Program-made: the position numbers and the translations under genes | Assembly: GCA_963782445.1 (NCBI GenBank) | Contig: CAWAJM010000001.1 | Location: forward strand, 3,906,001 to 3,970,000 | Direction: 5' to 3' | DNA from: ZC4RG20 sp963782445 | GTDB lineage: Bacteria; Pseudomonadota; Gammaproteobacteria; Steroidobacterales; Rariloculaceae | DNA length: 64,000 nt | The notes under the pieces: model-generated | Seen by the model: only the letters and a program-made list of their open reading frames with translations | What the model was told of the DNA's origin: nothing | The model's database searches: none | Shown here: positions 1 through 7,870 of the stretch, in pieces | How the letters are laid out: the number at the start of each line of letters is the position of its first letter | Position numbering within the stretch: the stretch's first letter is position 1

Positions 1-153
1 TGGCACGTGGAATACGCAAGCTATCAGCTCCTCGACGGCGTGCTCGTGCCGCGGACCATCGACATGAAACACGAAGCGCTCGAGCTCAAGCTCACGGTCG
101 ACCGCTGGGCGCCGGCCGCAACGGGGCCCACGGGAACCTCCGCCTTGAACTGA
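1..153 (+). CDS. lolB: LolB-like outer-membrane lipoprotein, C-terminal fragment
   Basis: Only the last 50 codons are inside the window; the start lies upstream. The peptide has a WHVEYASYQ start, then LVPRTIDM, alternating charged and hydrophobic strands and a LTVDRW near the end, which resembles the last beta-strands of LolB, the receptor that inserts lipoproteins into the outer membrane. LolB is commonly encoded near tRNA-Gln and prs in gammaproteobacteria, which agrees with the next two genes. In that arrangement ispE usually lies between lolB and prs; here there is only tRNA-Gln, so ispE must be upstream or elsewhere. The call rests on a short fragment plus context. Confidence 0.6.
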   Translation, partial: WHVEYASYQLLDGVLVPRTIDMKHEALELKLTVDRWAPAATGPTGTSALN

Positions 154-218
154 GCGGGCGCCGCGCCCCAAAATACCGCGCTTCACGACCTTGTCTGTGG
201 CTTGAGCTTTGAGGCTGT

Positions 219-293
219 TGGGGTGTAGCCAAGCGGTAAGGCAACGGGTTTTGATCCCGTCATTCGCAGGTTCGAATCCTGCCACCCCAGCCA
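219..293 (+). tRNA. tRNA-Gln (anticodon TTG)
   Basis: A 75-nt cloverleaf with the CCA encoded. The acceptor arm pairs TGGGGTG (219-225) with CACCCCA (283-289), followed by discriminator G and CCA. The D arm is GCC..GGC, the anticodon stem ACGGG/CCCGT encloses loop TTTTGAT (anticodon TTG), and the T arm carries the canonical TTCGAAT loop. It lies 24 nt upstream of prs, the usual gammaproteobacterial arrangement. Confidence 0.95.
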
Positions 294-317
294 TCCCGAA
301 GCCTCGGAGGACTTAGC

Positions 318-1271
318 TTGGACGCCAGCGCGACGACGATCTTTTCCGGCAAAGCGCACCCGAACCTGACGCGGGACATCGCCTACCATCTCGGCCTGCC
401 GATCGGCCGCATTCAGATCGGCCGGTTCAGCGACGGCGAAGTCAATGTCGAGATTATGGAAAATGTGCGCGGCAACGACGTGTTTCTCGTCCAGCCGACC
501 TGTCCGCCCGTCAACGAGAACCTCATGGAGCTCCTGGTCATGGCGGACGCGTGCAAGCGCGCCTCCGCGCACCGCATCACGGCCGTGATCCCGTACCTCG
601 GCTATTCCCGTCAGGACCGCCGGCCGCGCGCGGCGCGCGTGCCGATCACGGCAAAGCTCGTCGCGGACCTCATCTCCGCCTCCGGCGTCGACCGGGTCGT
701 GACCGTCGACGTGCATGCCGACCAGATCCAGGGCTTCTTCAACATACCCGTGGACAACGTCTACGCTTCGCCCGTGCTGCTCGGCGAAGTCTGGAAACAG
801 GAATACCAGAACATGGTCGTGGTCTCGCCCGACGTCGGCGGCGTCGTGCGCGCCCGGGCGCTCGCGAAGCGTCTCGACGACGCCGATCTCGCGATCATCG
901 ACAAACGCCGGCCGCAGCCGAACATGTCGGAAATCATGAACGTCATCGGCGAGGTCGGGGGCAAGACCTGCGTGCTCGTCGACGACATCGTCGACACGGC
1001 GGGCACCCTGTGCCAAGCGGCCACGGTCCTCAAGGAACGCGGCGCGGTCCGCGTCGTGGCCTACATCACGCATCCCGTGCTTTCGGGGCCGGCGATCGAG
1101 CGCATCGAGAAGTCGGTGCTCGACGAGGTCGTCGTGACGGACACGATCCCGCTCGGGAAGGCGGCCGTCGCGAACGGCAAGGTCCGCCAACTCAGCGTGG
1201 CCGAGCTGCTCGCCGAGACGATCCGGCGCATCACCGAAGCGGAGTCCGTGAGCTCGCTCTACCTCGACTGA
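318..1271 (+). CDS. prs: Ribose-phosphate pyrophosphokinase (PRPP synthetase)
   Basis: Makes PRPP from ribose 5-phosphate and ATP, feeding purine, pyrimidine, histidine, tryptophan and NAD synthesis in the cytoplasm. The 317-residue length is typical of class I enzymes. Visible signatures are the flexible ATP loop YSRQDRR (about residues 96-102), the metal/ATP segment DVHADQIQGFF (131-141) and the PRPP-binding loop VLVDDIVDTAGT (about 218-230). The start is TTG at 318, supported by the SD-like CGGAGGA at 304-310; no ATG gives the conserved N-terminus. It sits between tRNA-Gln and rplY as in many gammaproteobacteria. Confidence 0.96.
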   Translation: MDASATTIFSGKAHPNLTRDIAYHLGLPIGRIQIGRFSDGEVNVEIMENVRGNDVFLVQPTCPPVNENLMELLVMADACKRASAHRITAVIPYLGYSRQDRRPRAARVPITAKLVADLISASGVDRVVTVDVHADQIQGFFNIPVDNVYASPVLLGEVWKQEYQNMVVVSPDVGGVVRARALAKRLDDADLAIIDKRRPQPNMSEIMNVIGEVGGKTCVLVDDIVDTAGTLCQAATVLKERGAVRVVAYITHPVLSGPAIERIEKSVLDEVVVTDTIPLGKAAVANGKVRQLSVAELLAETIRRITEAESVSSLYLD

Positions 1272-1609
1272 CGGCGCGCCGGCTTCGGCTTCGAGAGCGC
1301 CAGTTATCGGACGTCGGCGGCGGCGGCAGACGCTCCAGAGGCGGCCGTATCGATCGTCGGCAGCGGCTTTAGGCGCCTCCGGCGCAGCAGCGATGCGCGG
1401 ACTCGAGTCCCGAGGCAGGTTCGAGCCTCGCGGCGAAGCGCGGCAGCGGCATCGAACGGACCTGCAAAGGCGATCGCGCCGCCGGCGTGGGGACAGTCGC
1501 CGAGGCATCGGACCCGTCCCGAGGTCGATGGGTCCTCGATCGAAGCCCGCGCGGCCGATCGGCCAGCGCCTCGACGTCGACCGGTCCGGCCTCCCGGGCG
1601 CGGGTGGGT

Positions 1610-1703
1610 CGGCTCGGCGCTTTTCGGGACGCTGAGCGCCAGGGACGGCGCTCAGCGAGCCCCCAGGGATGGGTTCGCGGCGGTCCCGAAAAGCGCCGAG
1701 CCG
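1610..1703. repeat. Palindromic intergenic repeat, copy A
   Basis: The 569-bp prs-rplY gap (1272-1840) has no convincing gene, but holds this element. Perfect 21-nt outer arms lie at 1610-1630 and 1683-1703. Inside them is a nested hairpin with 10-bp arms GCTGAGCGCC (1631-1640) and GGCGCTCAGC (1647-1656) around loop AGGGAC, followed by the block GAGCCCCCAGGGATGGGTTC. On the opposite strand that block is almost identical to the centre of the copies at 58468-58645, 21280-22967 (split by an IS element) and 22996-23060. It is therefore a dispersed family, not a simple terminator. Function unknown. Confidence 0.85.
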
Positions 1704-1840
1704 GCCCGCGCGCGCCCCGCGGCAGCGCCCGTTGAGGGCCGTCTTCGACGCTGCCCGACGAGAAAGATGCAGGCCCCGCGGCCACTGGTGACGAAGACGC
1801 CGGCTTGCTATCATGCCCGGCCTTCCGGAGGTACCTACCA

Positions 1841-2485
1841 GTGAGATTCGAACTCCAAGCTGAAGCGCGCGAGCCGCAGGGACGCACGGGCAGCCGTAAG
1901 CTGCGCCGCATCGGCAAAGTGCCGGCCGTCGTCTACGGCGGCGGGGCGGGCCCGAGCGCGATCGTGCTCGATCACAACGAGCTATCGAAGCAGATGAGCC
2001 AGGAAGCCTTCTATACGAGCATCCTGCAGGTCAAGGTCGACGGCCAGACGCAGTCCGTTGTCGTCAAGGACGTGCAACGGCATCCGGCCAAGCCCATCGT
2101 CATGCATCTCGATTTCCAGCGCATCGTCGAAGACGAGGAAATCACGCTCGACGTGCCGCTGCACTTTATCGGCGAGGCCGGGTCCAAAGGCGTCAAGGAG
2201 CAGGGCGGCGTCGTCGAGCACCTCACCACGGAGGTCGAGGTCAGCTGCCTGCCGCGCAATCTGCCGGAGTTCATCGAAGTCGACGTCTCGCAGCTCGAGC
2301 TCAACCAGATCCTGCACCTCTCGGACCTGAAGCTGCCCGAGGGCGTCTCGCTCGTCGCGCTCGCGCACCATCAGGACAACGCGGTCGTCATGATCACGCC
2401 GCCGCGCCGCGAGGAGGCCGAGGCCACCGAGGAAGGCGCCGCGGCAGCCCCGAGCGCGGGCGCCGAGCCCAAGACCGAGGGCTGA
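1841..2485 (+). CDS. rplY: 50S ribosomal protein L25/general stress protein Ctc
   Basis: Binds 5S rRNA in the central protuberance of the 50S subunit. The 214-residue form is the long CTC type: an N-terminal L25 beta-barrel (about 1-90, with RTGSRKLRRIGKVPAVVYGG) and a C-terminal TL5 domain (about 95-185), then an acidic, alanine-rich tail. The start is GTG at 1841, with CCGGAGGT 8 nt upstream; an upstream ATG at 1813 lacks an SD and would add residues foreign to the family. It is followed after 45 nt by pth, the conserved order prs-rplY-pth-ychF. Confidence 0.93.
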   Translation: MRFELQAEAREPQGRTGSRKLRRIGKVPAVVYGGGAGPSAIVLDHNELSKQMSQEAFYTSILQVKVDGQTQSVVVKDVQRHPAKPIVMHLDFQRIVEDEEITLDVPLHFIGEAGSKGVKEQGGVVEHLTTEVEVSCLPRNLPEFIEVDVSQLELNQILHLSDLKLPEGVSLVALAHHQDNAVVMITPPRREEAEATEEGAAAAPSAGAEPKTEG

Positions 2486-2530
2486 TCGGGGCGGCGATGC
2501 GCTGCCGCCCTCGCCGCCAGCGCTCCTCCG

Positions 2531-3154
2531 ATGCCGCAGCGACTCGATCTCATCGTCGGGCTCGGGAATCCGGGCCCCGAGTACCTGCTCACGCGCCACA
2601 ACGTCGGCTTCTGGTTCGCGGACGCGCTGGCCGACAACTGCGGGGCGCGCTTCAAGCGCGACAAGAAGCTGCAGGGTGAGACGGCCGAGGCCGAGATGGC
2701 CGGGCAGCGCGTACGCCTTCTGAAGCCGCAGACGTTCATGAACGAGAGCGGCCGTTCGGTGGCGGCTACGCTCTCGTACTACAAGCTGGCCGCCGAGCAT
2801 GTGCTCGTGGTTTACGACGAGATCGACCTGCCGCCGGGCCGCGCCAAGCTCAAGTTCGGCGGCGGGCATGCGGGGCACAACGGCATCCGCAGCCTCATGG
2901 AGCATGTCGGTCCCGACTTCTGGCGGCTGCGCATCGGCGTCGGTCATCCGGGGCCCGGGCGACGCGACCAGGTCATCGGCCACGTGCTGAACCGGGCCTC
3001 GGCCGAGGAGGAAAGACTCATTCTCGAGACGGTCCGCGAGGCCGTCGAGATCGTGCCGATCTTCATGCAACAGGGCGCGCAACGCGCGACGAACCGCCTG
3101 CACGGCTTCAAGCCGGCCGGCGCGGACGAGGAACCGGCCCGCGGCCGGGAGTGA
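2531..3154 (+). CDS. pth: Peptidyl-tRNA hydrolase
   Basis: Cleaves peptidyl-tRNA released from stalled or aborting ribosomes so that tRNAs are recycled. The 207-residue protein begins LIVGLGNPGPEYLLTRHNVGF, containing the catalytic His of RHN. It also has KPQTFMNESG, YDEIDLPPG with the catalytic Asp, and GGGHAGHNGIRS, all diagnostic of Pth. The C-terminal extension after GFKP (AGADEEPARGRE) is short and charged. Its stop overlaps the possible upstream GTG of ychF by 3 bases, suggesting coupled translation in the prs-rplY-pth-ychF block. Confidence 0.96.
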   Translation: MPQRLDLIVGLGNPGPEYLLTRHNVGFWFADALADNCGARFKRDKKLQGETAEAEMAGQRVRLLKPQTFMNESGRSVAATLSYYKLAAEHVLVVYDEIDLPPGRAKLKFGGGHAGHNGIRSLMEHVGPDFWRLRIGVGHPGPGRRDQVIGHVLNRASAEEERLILETVREAVEIVPIFMQQGAQRATNRLHGFKPAGADEEPARGRE

Positions 3155-3165
3155 CGAACGAGACA

Positions 3166-4257
3166 ATGGGCATCAAGTGCGGGATCGTCGGGCTGCCGAA
3201 TGTCGGCAAGTCCACGCTGTTCAATGCGCTGACGGCGGCCGAGATTCCGGCCGAGAACTACCCGTTTTGCACGATCGACCCGAACGTCGGCGTCGTGGCC
3301 GTGCCGGACCCGAGGCTCGACGCGCTGGCCGAGCTCGTCGAGCCCGCGCGCGTCGTCCCGACCGTCGTCGAGTTCGTCGACATCGCGGGGCTCGTCAAGG
3401 GTGCCTCCAAGGGCGAAGGGCTCGGCAACCAGTTCCTCGCGCACATCCGCGAGACGGACGCCGTCGCGCATCTCGTGCGCTGCTTCGAGACCGGTGACGT
3501 GACCCACGTCTCCGGCCGCGTCGACCCGATCGACGACATCGAGACGATCGAGACGGAGCTCATGCTCGCGGACCTGGAGACCGTCGAGAAAAACCTGCAG
3601 CGCGCCGAGCGCAACGCCAAGACGAACGAGAAGGCCGCCGTGGCGCGGCGGGACTCGCTCAAGAGGCTCTACGCCACGCTCGAGGCGGGCCGTCCCATTC
3701 GCGCGCTGGAGCTCTCGGAGCAGGACGCCGAGGTCCTCAAGGAGCTTCACCTGATAACGGCCAAGCCTGTCATGTTCATCGCGAACGTCGCCGAGGGCGC
3801 CGGCGCCGACGATCCGCTGGCCGCGCGCGTCCTCGCCTATGCCGGCGAGCGCGGCGCAGAGGCGGTCGTGATCTCGGCCGCCATCGAGGCGGAGCTGGCC
3901 CAGCTGCCGCCGGCCGAGCGCGCCGAGTTCCTCGCGGAGCTGGGTCTCGACGAGCCCGGCTTGAACCGGGTCGTGCGCTCGGCGTACCGTTTGCTGGGGC
4001 TCAAGACCTTTTACACGGCGGGCCCCAAGGAAGTGCGCGCCTGGACGGTGCGGCACGACGCGACGGCCTACGATGCGGCGGGGGCCATCCATACGGACTT
4101 CCAGAAGGGCTTCATCCGCGCCGAGGTCATCGCGTACGAGCGGTACATGCAGCGCGGGGGCGAGCAAGGCGCGCGCGAAGCCGGCGAGCTGCGGCTCGAA
4201 GGCAAGAGCTACGTCGTCGAGGAAGGCGACGTCATCCATTTCCGCTTCAACGTCTGA
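3166..4257 (+). CDS. ychF: Redox-regulated ATPase YchF (OLA1/Obg-like)
   Basis: A 363-residue P-loop protein of the Obg family that prefers ATP; known members bind ribosomes and influence translation and oxidative-stress responses. The G1 loop GLPNVGKST is at residues 9-17, the G3 region reads VDIAGLVKGASKGEGLGNQFL, the G4-equivalent is NVAE, and a TGS domain closes the protein (AGPKEVRAW ... FQKGFIRAEVIAYE). I chose ATG 3166, giving MGIKCGIVG, because it matches the family start and the 363-residue length. An in-frame GTG at 3151, overlapping the pth stop, would add five residues. Confidence 0.95.
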   Translation: MGIKCGIVGLPNVGKSTLFNALTAAEIPAENYPFCTIDPNVGVVAVPDPRLDALAELVEPARVVPTVVEFVDIAGLVKGASKGEGLGNQFLAHIRETDAVAHLVRCFETGDVTHVSGRVDPIDDIETIETELMLADLETVEKNLQRAERNAKTNEKAAVARRDSLKRLYATLEAGRPIRALELSEQDAEVLKELHLITAKPVMFIANVAEGAGADDPLAARVLAYAGERGAEAVVISAAIEAELAQLPPAERAEFLAELGLDEPGLNRVVRSAYRLLGLKTFYTAGPKEVRAWTVRHDATAYDAAGAIHTDFQKGFIRAEVIAYERYMQRGGEQGAREAGELRLEGKSYVVEEGDVIHFRFNV

Positions 4258-4290
4258 ACGGCGTGGGACAAGAGCGACGGATGCGGCACA

Positions 4291-4374
4291 AAAAAGGGGT
4301 CAGAGCCCTTTTTCGTAAAGGGGCCGCACCGATTCTCGATCACCTCGGAGAAAAAGGGCTCTGACCCCTTTTTT
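4291..4374. repeat. Inverted pair of GGGGTCAGAGCCC hairpin units
   Basis: Two 23-24-nt units at 4291-4313 and 4351-4374, in opposite orientation. Each has core GGGGTCAGAGCCC (or its complement) bounded by A5 and T5-6, so each can fold as an A-run/GGG stem against CCC/T-run with a 7-nt loop. This can act as an intrinsic terminator in either direction. They follow the ychF stop by 33 bp. The same unit recurs at 20089-20136, 30743-30829 and 32379-32402. Confidence 0.85.
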
Positions 4375-4385
4375 GGAACCGGCTC

Positions 4386-4796
4386 ATGCAGGCAATTCAG
4401 AATCTTCCGCCGATCGTTGGGCTCATCCTCGGCTTCGTGCTGCTCGCCTGGCTCGTGTTCGCGTTCCTGGTGCCGTTCATGGTCGAGGGCATCCGCCAGT
4501 CGAACCGCCGCATCCATGCCGAGCTCGTCGAGCTCAACAAGAAGATGGACGCGCTGACGGCGGCGCTGACCGAAGCGCGCGCGGCACCGCGCGCGCCGGC
4601 GGACGGCGCAGCCGACGCCCGCGCGCCCGAGCCGCCGCGCGGCGGCCAGGAGCGCCGCACGGTGCGGCCGTCCCGCAGCACGCCGGCGAAAGGTGCCAAG
4701 GGCCGGACCGGGACCGAGCGCGGCCGGCGCGAGCCGACGATCTCGGAGACTGATTTCGGCAGCGGCCCCGGACCGGACCGTCCGAGCCGGCCTTGA
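4386..4796 (+). CDS. Small single-span membrane protein, function unknown
   Basis: I do not recognise this 136-residue protein. It has one hydrophobic segment (about residues 8-34, IVGLILGFVLLAWLVFAFL), then a short heptad-like amphipathic stretch (about 38-62, RRIHAELVELNKKMDALTAAL) that could form a coiled coil. A long low-complexity tail rich in Arg, Pro and Ala follows. That suggests a membrane-anchored protein with a disordered cytoplasmic tail. It begins 12 nt after a hairpin-repeat pair and ends 11 nt before the glycosyltransferase at 4808, so it may be the first gene of the envelope block. Codon use matches its neighbours. Confidence 0.5.
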   Translation: MQAIQNLPPIVGLILGFVLLAWLVFAFLVPFMVEGIRQSNRRIHAELVELNKKMDALTAALTEARAAPRAPADGAADARAPEPPRGGQERRTVRPSRSTPAKGAKGRTGTERGRREPTISETDFGSGPGPDRPSRP

Positions 4797-4807
4797 GGTA
4801 GCCAACG

Positions 4808-5953
4808 ATGAGCACGCTCGACCGCCACCGTCCCGGCTCCCCGCCGTCGCCCGAGCCCGGCACAGGCGCCTCCGTCCGGCCCGCCCCGAAAGCGGCGGAT
4901 CCGAAGCGCATCGACGTGCTCGTTCCGGCCTACAACGAGGAGCGCAACATCGGCCCGCTCATCGAGCGGATCTTCGCGACGCTCGACGACGCGCGCTATA
5001 GCATCGAGGTCATCGTCGTCGACGACGGCAGCGAGGACGCGACGGCCGAGGTCGTGCGCGGCTACTGCGCGCGCTATCCCGTCACCCTGTTGTCGCTGTC
5101 GAGAAATTTCGGCAAGGAGACGGCGCTGCTCGCGGGCCTGGACTACAGCCAGGCCGACGCGACCGTGATCATGGACGCCGACCTCCAGCATCCGGTCGAG
5201 CTGATCCCGCGCTTCCTCGAGGAGTGGGAGGCGGGCTATCGCTGCGTCTATGCCGTCAAGGAGCACCGCCGGACCGAGCCGCTCTCGCGCAAGCTGCTCG
5301 TGAAGCTGTTCTATCTGCTCGTCAACTACGATTCGAAATTCCGCATCGAGCCCGACGCCGTCGATTTCCGCCTGCTCGACCGGGCCGCGGTCGTGGCGCT
5401 GCGCTCGGTGCGCGAACGCGTCCGCTTCATGAAAGGCCTCTACGCCTGGGTCGGTTTTCGCAGCAAGGCCATCCCGTTCGTGCCGCCGCCGCGTCTCGAG
5501 GGCAAGAGCAAATTCTCGCCGCGGTCGCTGCTCCGGCTCGGCTGGGACGGCCTCACCTCGTTCTCGGATCTGCCGCTGCGGCTCTCGACCGTCGTGGGCT
5601 TCCTCGTCTCGTTCGGATCGCTCGTCTACGGCGGCTGGATCTGGATCAGGACCCTCGCCTTCGGCATCGACGTGCCTGGCTGGGCCACGCTCGTCGTCGC
5701 CGTGACGTTCATGAGCGGCGTGCAGATGCTGTTTCTCGGCATCCTCGGCACATACATCCGCAACATCTTCCTCGAGACCAAGAGCCGGCCGAGCTACGTG
5801 CTCGGCGAAATCGTGCCGCCGGCCGAATCGGCCCGCGAAACGACGGGCGGGCCGGAGCGGCGCGAGCGCGCCTCGCCCGCGCCGCTCGCGTCCGCGGCGC
5901 CCGCCCCGCTCGATCGGCGCGCCGCGCCGGCCGGAAGCGGACGCGCGCGATGA
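4808..5953 (+). CDS. Polyprenyl-phosphate glycosyltransferase, GT2 (GtrB/ArnC/LgmA-like)
   Basis: Predicted to load a sugar from a nucleotide donor onto undecaprenyl phosphate at the inner face of the membrane. After a Pro-rich 35-residue N-terminus come the GT2 signatures VLVPAYNEERNI, VVDDGSED and the metal-binding MDADLQHP (DAD). At the C-terminus two membrane segments flank a short loop (about residues 265-325), as in DPM1/GtrB/ArnC proteins. ATG 4808 has GAGGTA upstream. It is followed by an ArnT-like transferase, a GtrA-like flippase and a ChbG-type deacetylase, the four activities found in the Bordetella Lgm pathway for adding glucosamine to lipid A. The sugar here is inferred, not shown. 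Confidence 0.85.
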   Translation: MSTLDRHRPGSPPSPEPGTGASVRPAPKAADPKRIDVLVPAYNEERNIGPLIERIFATLDDARYSIEVIVVDDGSEDATAEVVRGYCARYPVTLLSLSRNFGKETALLAGLDYSQADATVIMDADLQHPVELIPRFLEEWEAGYRCVYAVKEHRRTEPLSRKLLVKLFYLLVNYDSKFRIEPDAVDFRLLDRAAVVALRSVRERVRFMKGLYAWVGFRSKAIPFVPPPRLEGKSKFSPRSLLRLGWDGLTSFSDLPLRLSTVVGFLVSFGSLVYGGWIWIRTLAFGIDVPGWATLVVAVTFMSGVQMLFLGILGTYIRNIFLETKSRPSYVLGEIVPPAESARETTGGPERRERASPAPLASAAPAPLDRRAAPAGSGRAR

Positions 5954-6000
5954 GCGCACACGTCGGTACGCGGCCGCCGGCCGTCTCCTGCCGGCCATGA
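5950..6000 (+). other. Possible 16-codon linker ORF between two coupled genes
   Basis: An ATG at 5950 overlaps the stop of the GT2 gene (ATGA), and its own TGA at 5998-6000 overlaps the ATG of the ArnT-like gene at 5997 (ATGA again). The 16-residue peptide (MSAHVGTRPPAVSCRP) has no recognisable domain. Its plausible role is to carry terminating ribosomes across the 43-nt gap, so that the two flanking genes stay translationally coupled. It could also be chance. Confidence 0.3.
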
Positions 6001-7487
6001 CGCGGGCCCTGCGCACGGCCGGTCTCGTTCTCGCGCTGCTCGTCATCGGGCGCATCGTGTTCGCGGCCGTGCTGCCCCTCATGGACACGACCGAGGCGCG
6101 CTACGGCGAGATGGCGCGCAAGATGGTCGAGACGGGCGACTGGATCACGCCGCAGCACGACTACGGCGTGCCGTTCTGGGGCAAGCCGCCGCTCGCGTTC
6201 TGGGCCTCCGCCGTGGGCATCGAGGCGCTCGGGCCGTCGCAGCTCGGGCCGCGCCTGCCCATCCTCCTGATCTCCGTCGGCTTCCTCGCGCTGTTCTTCG
6301 TCTGGCTGGAGCCGCGCATCGGGCGCCTGCGGGCCGGGCTCGCAACCGCGATATTGGCCTCGTCGCTGATGTTCTATATTTCCATGGCCGCCGTCATGAC
6401 GGACATGGTGCTCTCGGTCTGCGTCGGCGCGGCGCTCATCGCGTTCTGGGTGCGCTACGAGGGCGGGCGCGCGGCCTGGGAGGTCGCGATGTACGTCGCG
6501 CTCGGGCTCGGCCTGCTGACGAAGGGCCCGCTGGCCGGCGTACTCGTCGTCGGCCCCATACTCCTGTTCAGCCTCGCGCTCGGCCGCGTGCGGGAGGTCT
6601 GGCAGCGCTTCGCCTGGGTCCGCGGCATGCTGCTCGCGCTCGCGGTGGCGGCGCCGTGGTACATCGCGGCCGAAATCAAGACCCCGGGCTTCCTCAAATA
6701 CTTCATCGTCGGCGAGAACATCTCGCGCTTCCTCGTGCCGGGCTGGAACGGGGACCGCTACGGCAATCCGCATCACGAGCCGCTCGGCACGATCTGGGTG
6801 TTCTTCGTGCTCGGGATGCTGCCCTGGTCGCTGCTCCTGCTGCCGCTGCCGTTCACGCGTCGCAAGCAATTCGCGGCCAACTGGGCCGCCCACCGCGAGC
6901 TCATCGTCTTCGGCGCCGCCTGGACGCTCGTGCCGCTGCTCCTGTTCACGCCGGCGGAAAACATCATTACGCCGTATGTGCTGCCCGGGCTGGCCGGCTT
7001 CGTCGCCGCCTTCACGGCCGCCTACGCGCGTCCCGACGGCGACCGGACACTGCGCGCGCTGACCTGGGTCGCGGCCGCCTGCCTGCTGGTTCCGGGCGCA
7101 TGGCTGGCCGTGAGCCTGAACCGGCCCGCGTTCGCCACGCGCTTCACCCAGAAGGACGTCGTCGCCGAGATTCGCGCCGAGCATCCGCGCGGCTGCGAGG
7201 TCCGCTACTGGAAGGACCGCTCCTTCTCGGGCGAGTACTATACCCAGGGCCGTACCCGCATCATTGCCGATGCGAACGCGCTGCGGCACGCGCTCGACGG
7301 CGGCGAGCGGTTGTGCCTCGTCGTCGGCGACGACCGCCTCGCGTCGCTGCCCGCGGCGGCCAGGCAGCGCCTGCGCGAGACGGCCAGGCTCGGCGCCTAC
7401 ACCGTTTTCGAACCCGCGCCGCGCGAGAGCTCGCGTGCCGGGGCGGAACCCGCGACGACGCCGGCGCACGTCTCCGGAGCGCGATGA
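5997..7487 (+). CDS. ArnT/PMT-family lipid A glycosyltransferase (LgmB-like)
   Basis: A 496-residue polytopic GT-C enzyme. The first periplasmic loop carries DTTEARYGEMARKM, the acidic D/E motif that ArnT-type enzymes use for catalysis, followed by TPQHDYGVPFWGKPPLAFW, also characteristic. About ten further hydrophobic segments are visible, then a soluble C-terminal domain. The family transfers a sugar from undecaprenyl phosphate to lipid A or protein in the periplasm. Its stop overlaps the next gene's start (ATGA at 7484-7487). It is one of three ArnT-type enzymes in the window (with 11061 and 15741), and the one associated with the GtrA/ChbG set. Confidence 0.85.
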   Translation: MTRALRTAGLVLALLVIGRIVFAAVLPLMDTTEARYGEMARKMVETGDWITPQHDYGVPFWGKPPLAFWASAVGIEALGPSQLGPRLPILLISVGFLALFFVWLEPRIGRLRAGLATAILASSLMFYISMAAVMTDMVLSVCVGAALIAFWVRYEGGRAAWEVAMYVALGLGLLTKGPLAGVLVVGPILLFSLALGRVREVWQRFAWVRGMLLALAVAAPWYIAAEIKTPGFLKYFIVGENISRFLVPGWNGDRYGNPHHEPLGTIWVFFVLGMLPWSLLLLPLPFTRRKQFAANWAAHRELIVFGAAWTLVPLLLFTPAENIITPYVLPGLAGFVAAFTAAYARPDGDRTLRALTWVAAACLLVPGAWLAVSLNRPAFATRFTQKDVVAEIRAEHPRGCEVRYWKDRSFSGEYYTQGRTRIIADANALRHALDGGERLCLVVGDDRLASLPAAARQRLRETARLGAYTVFEPAPRESSRAGAEPATTPAHVSGAR

Positions 7488-7870
7488 AGCAGACGCTGCG
7501 GATACGCAACGTCGTCGCCTTCGGCGTCGTCGGCTGCTGCGCCGCGGCCGTGCATCTCGGCATCGTGAGCCTCATCGTGCCGCTCGGGCTCGCGCCGCTC
7601 GCGGCCAACGTCGTCGGCTTTTGCGGCGCCTTCGGCGTGAGCTTCGCGGGGCACAACTACTGGTCGTTCCCCGCTGCCGGGCGCGAGAAGCGCCGTGCGG
7701 CCCTGCGCTTTTTCCTCGTCGCCTGCTCGAGCTTCGCGCTCAACGAGACACTCTACTGGCTCGTGCTGCAGACCGGCATCGACTATCGGGTCGCGCTCGT
7801 TCTCGTGCTCGGCACCGTCGCGCTGCTGACCCTGCTCGTAAGCCGCTACTGGGCCTTCGCCGATGCCTGA
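7484..7870 (+). CDS. GtrA-family membrane protein (candidate lipid-linked sugar flippase)
   Basis: A 128-residue protein with four hydrophobic helices and the GtrA pattern: short N-terminal FGVVGCCAAAVHLGI, central NVVGFCGAFGVSFAGHNYWSF and C-terminal LLVSRYWAF. The family is thought to move undecaprenyl-phosphate sugars across the inner membrane. The start overlaps the upstream stop by 4 bases, and the stop overlaps the next start by 8 bases (7863-7870), so translation is tightly coupled. In a Lgm-like scheme it would fill the LgmD flippase role; that assignment is inference from context. Confidence 0.85.
   Translation: MKQTLRIRNVVAFGVVGCCAAAVHLGIVSLIVPLGLAPLAANVVGFCGAFGVSFAGHNYWSFPAAGREKRRAALRFFLVACSSFALNETLYWLVLQTGIDYRVALVLVLGTVALLTLLVSRYWAFADA

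Noticed and set aside
1272..1840. Short frames in the prs-rplY gap on both strands
   Set aside because: They are made by the palindromic repeat and low-complexity GC-rich sequence, without start signals or homology.
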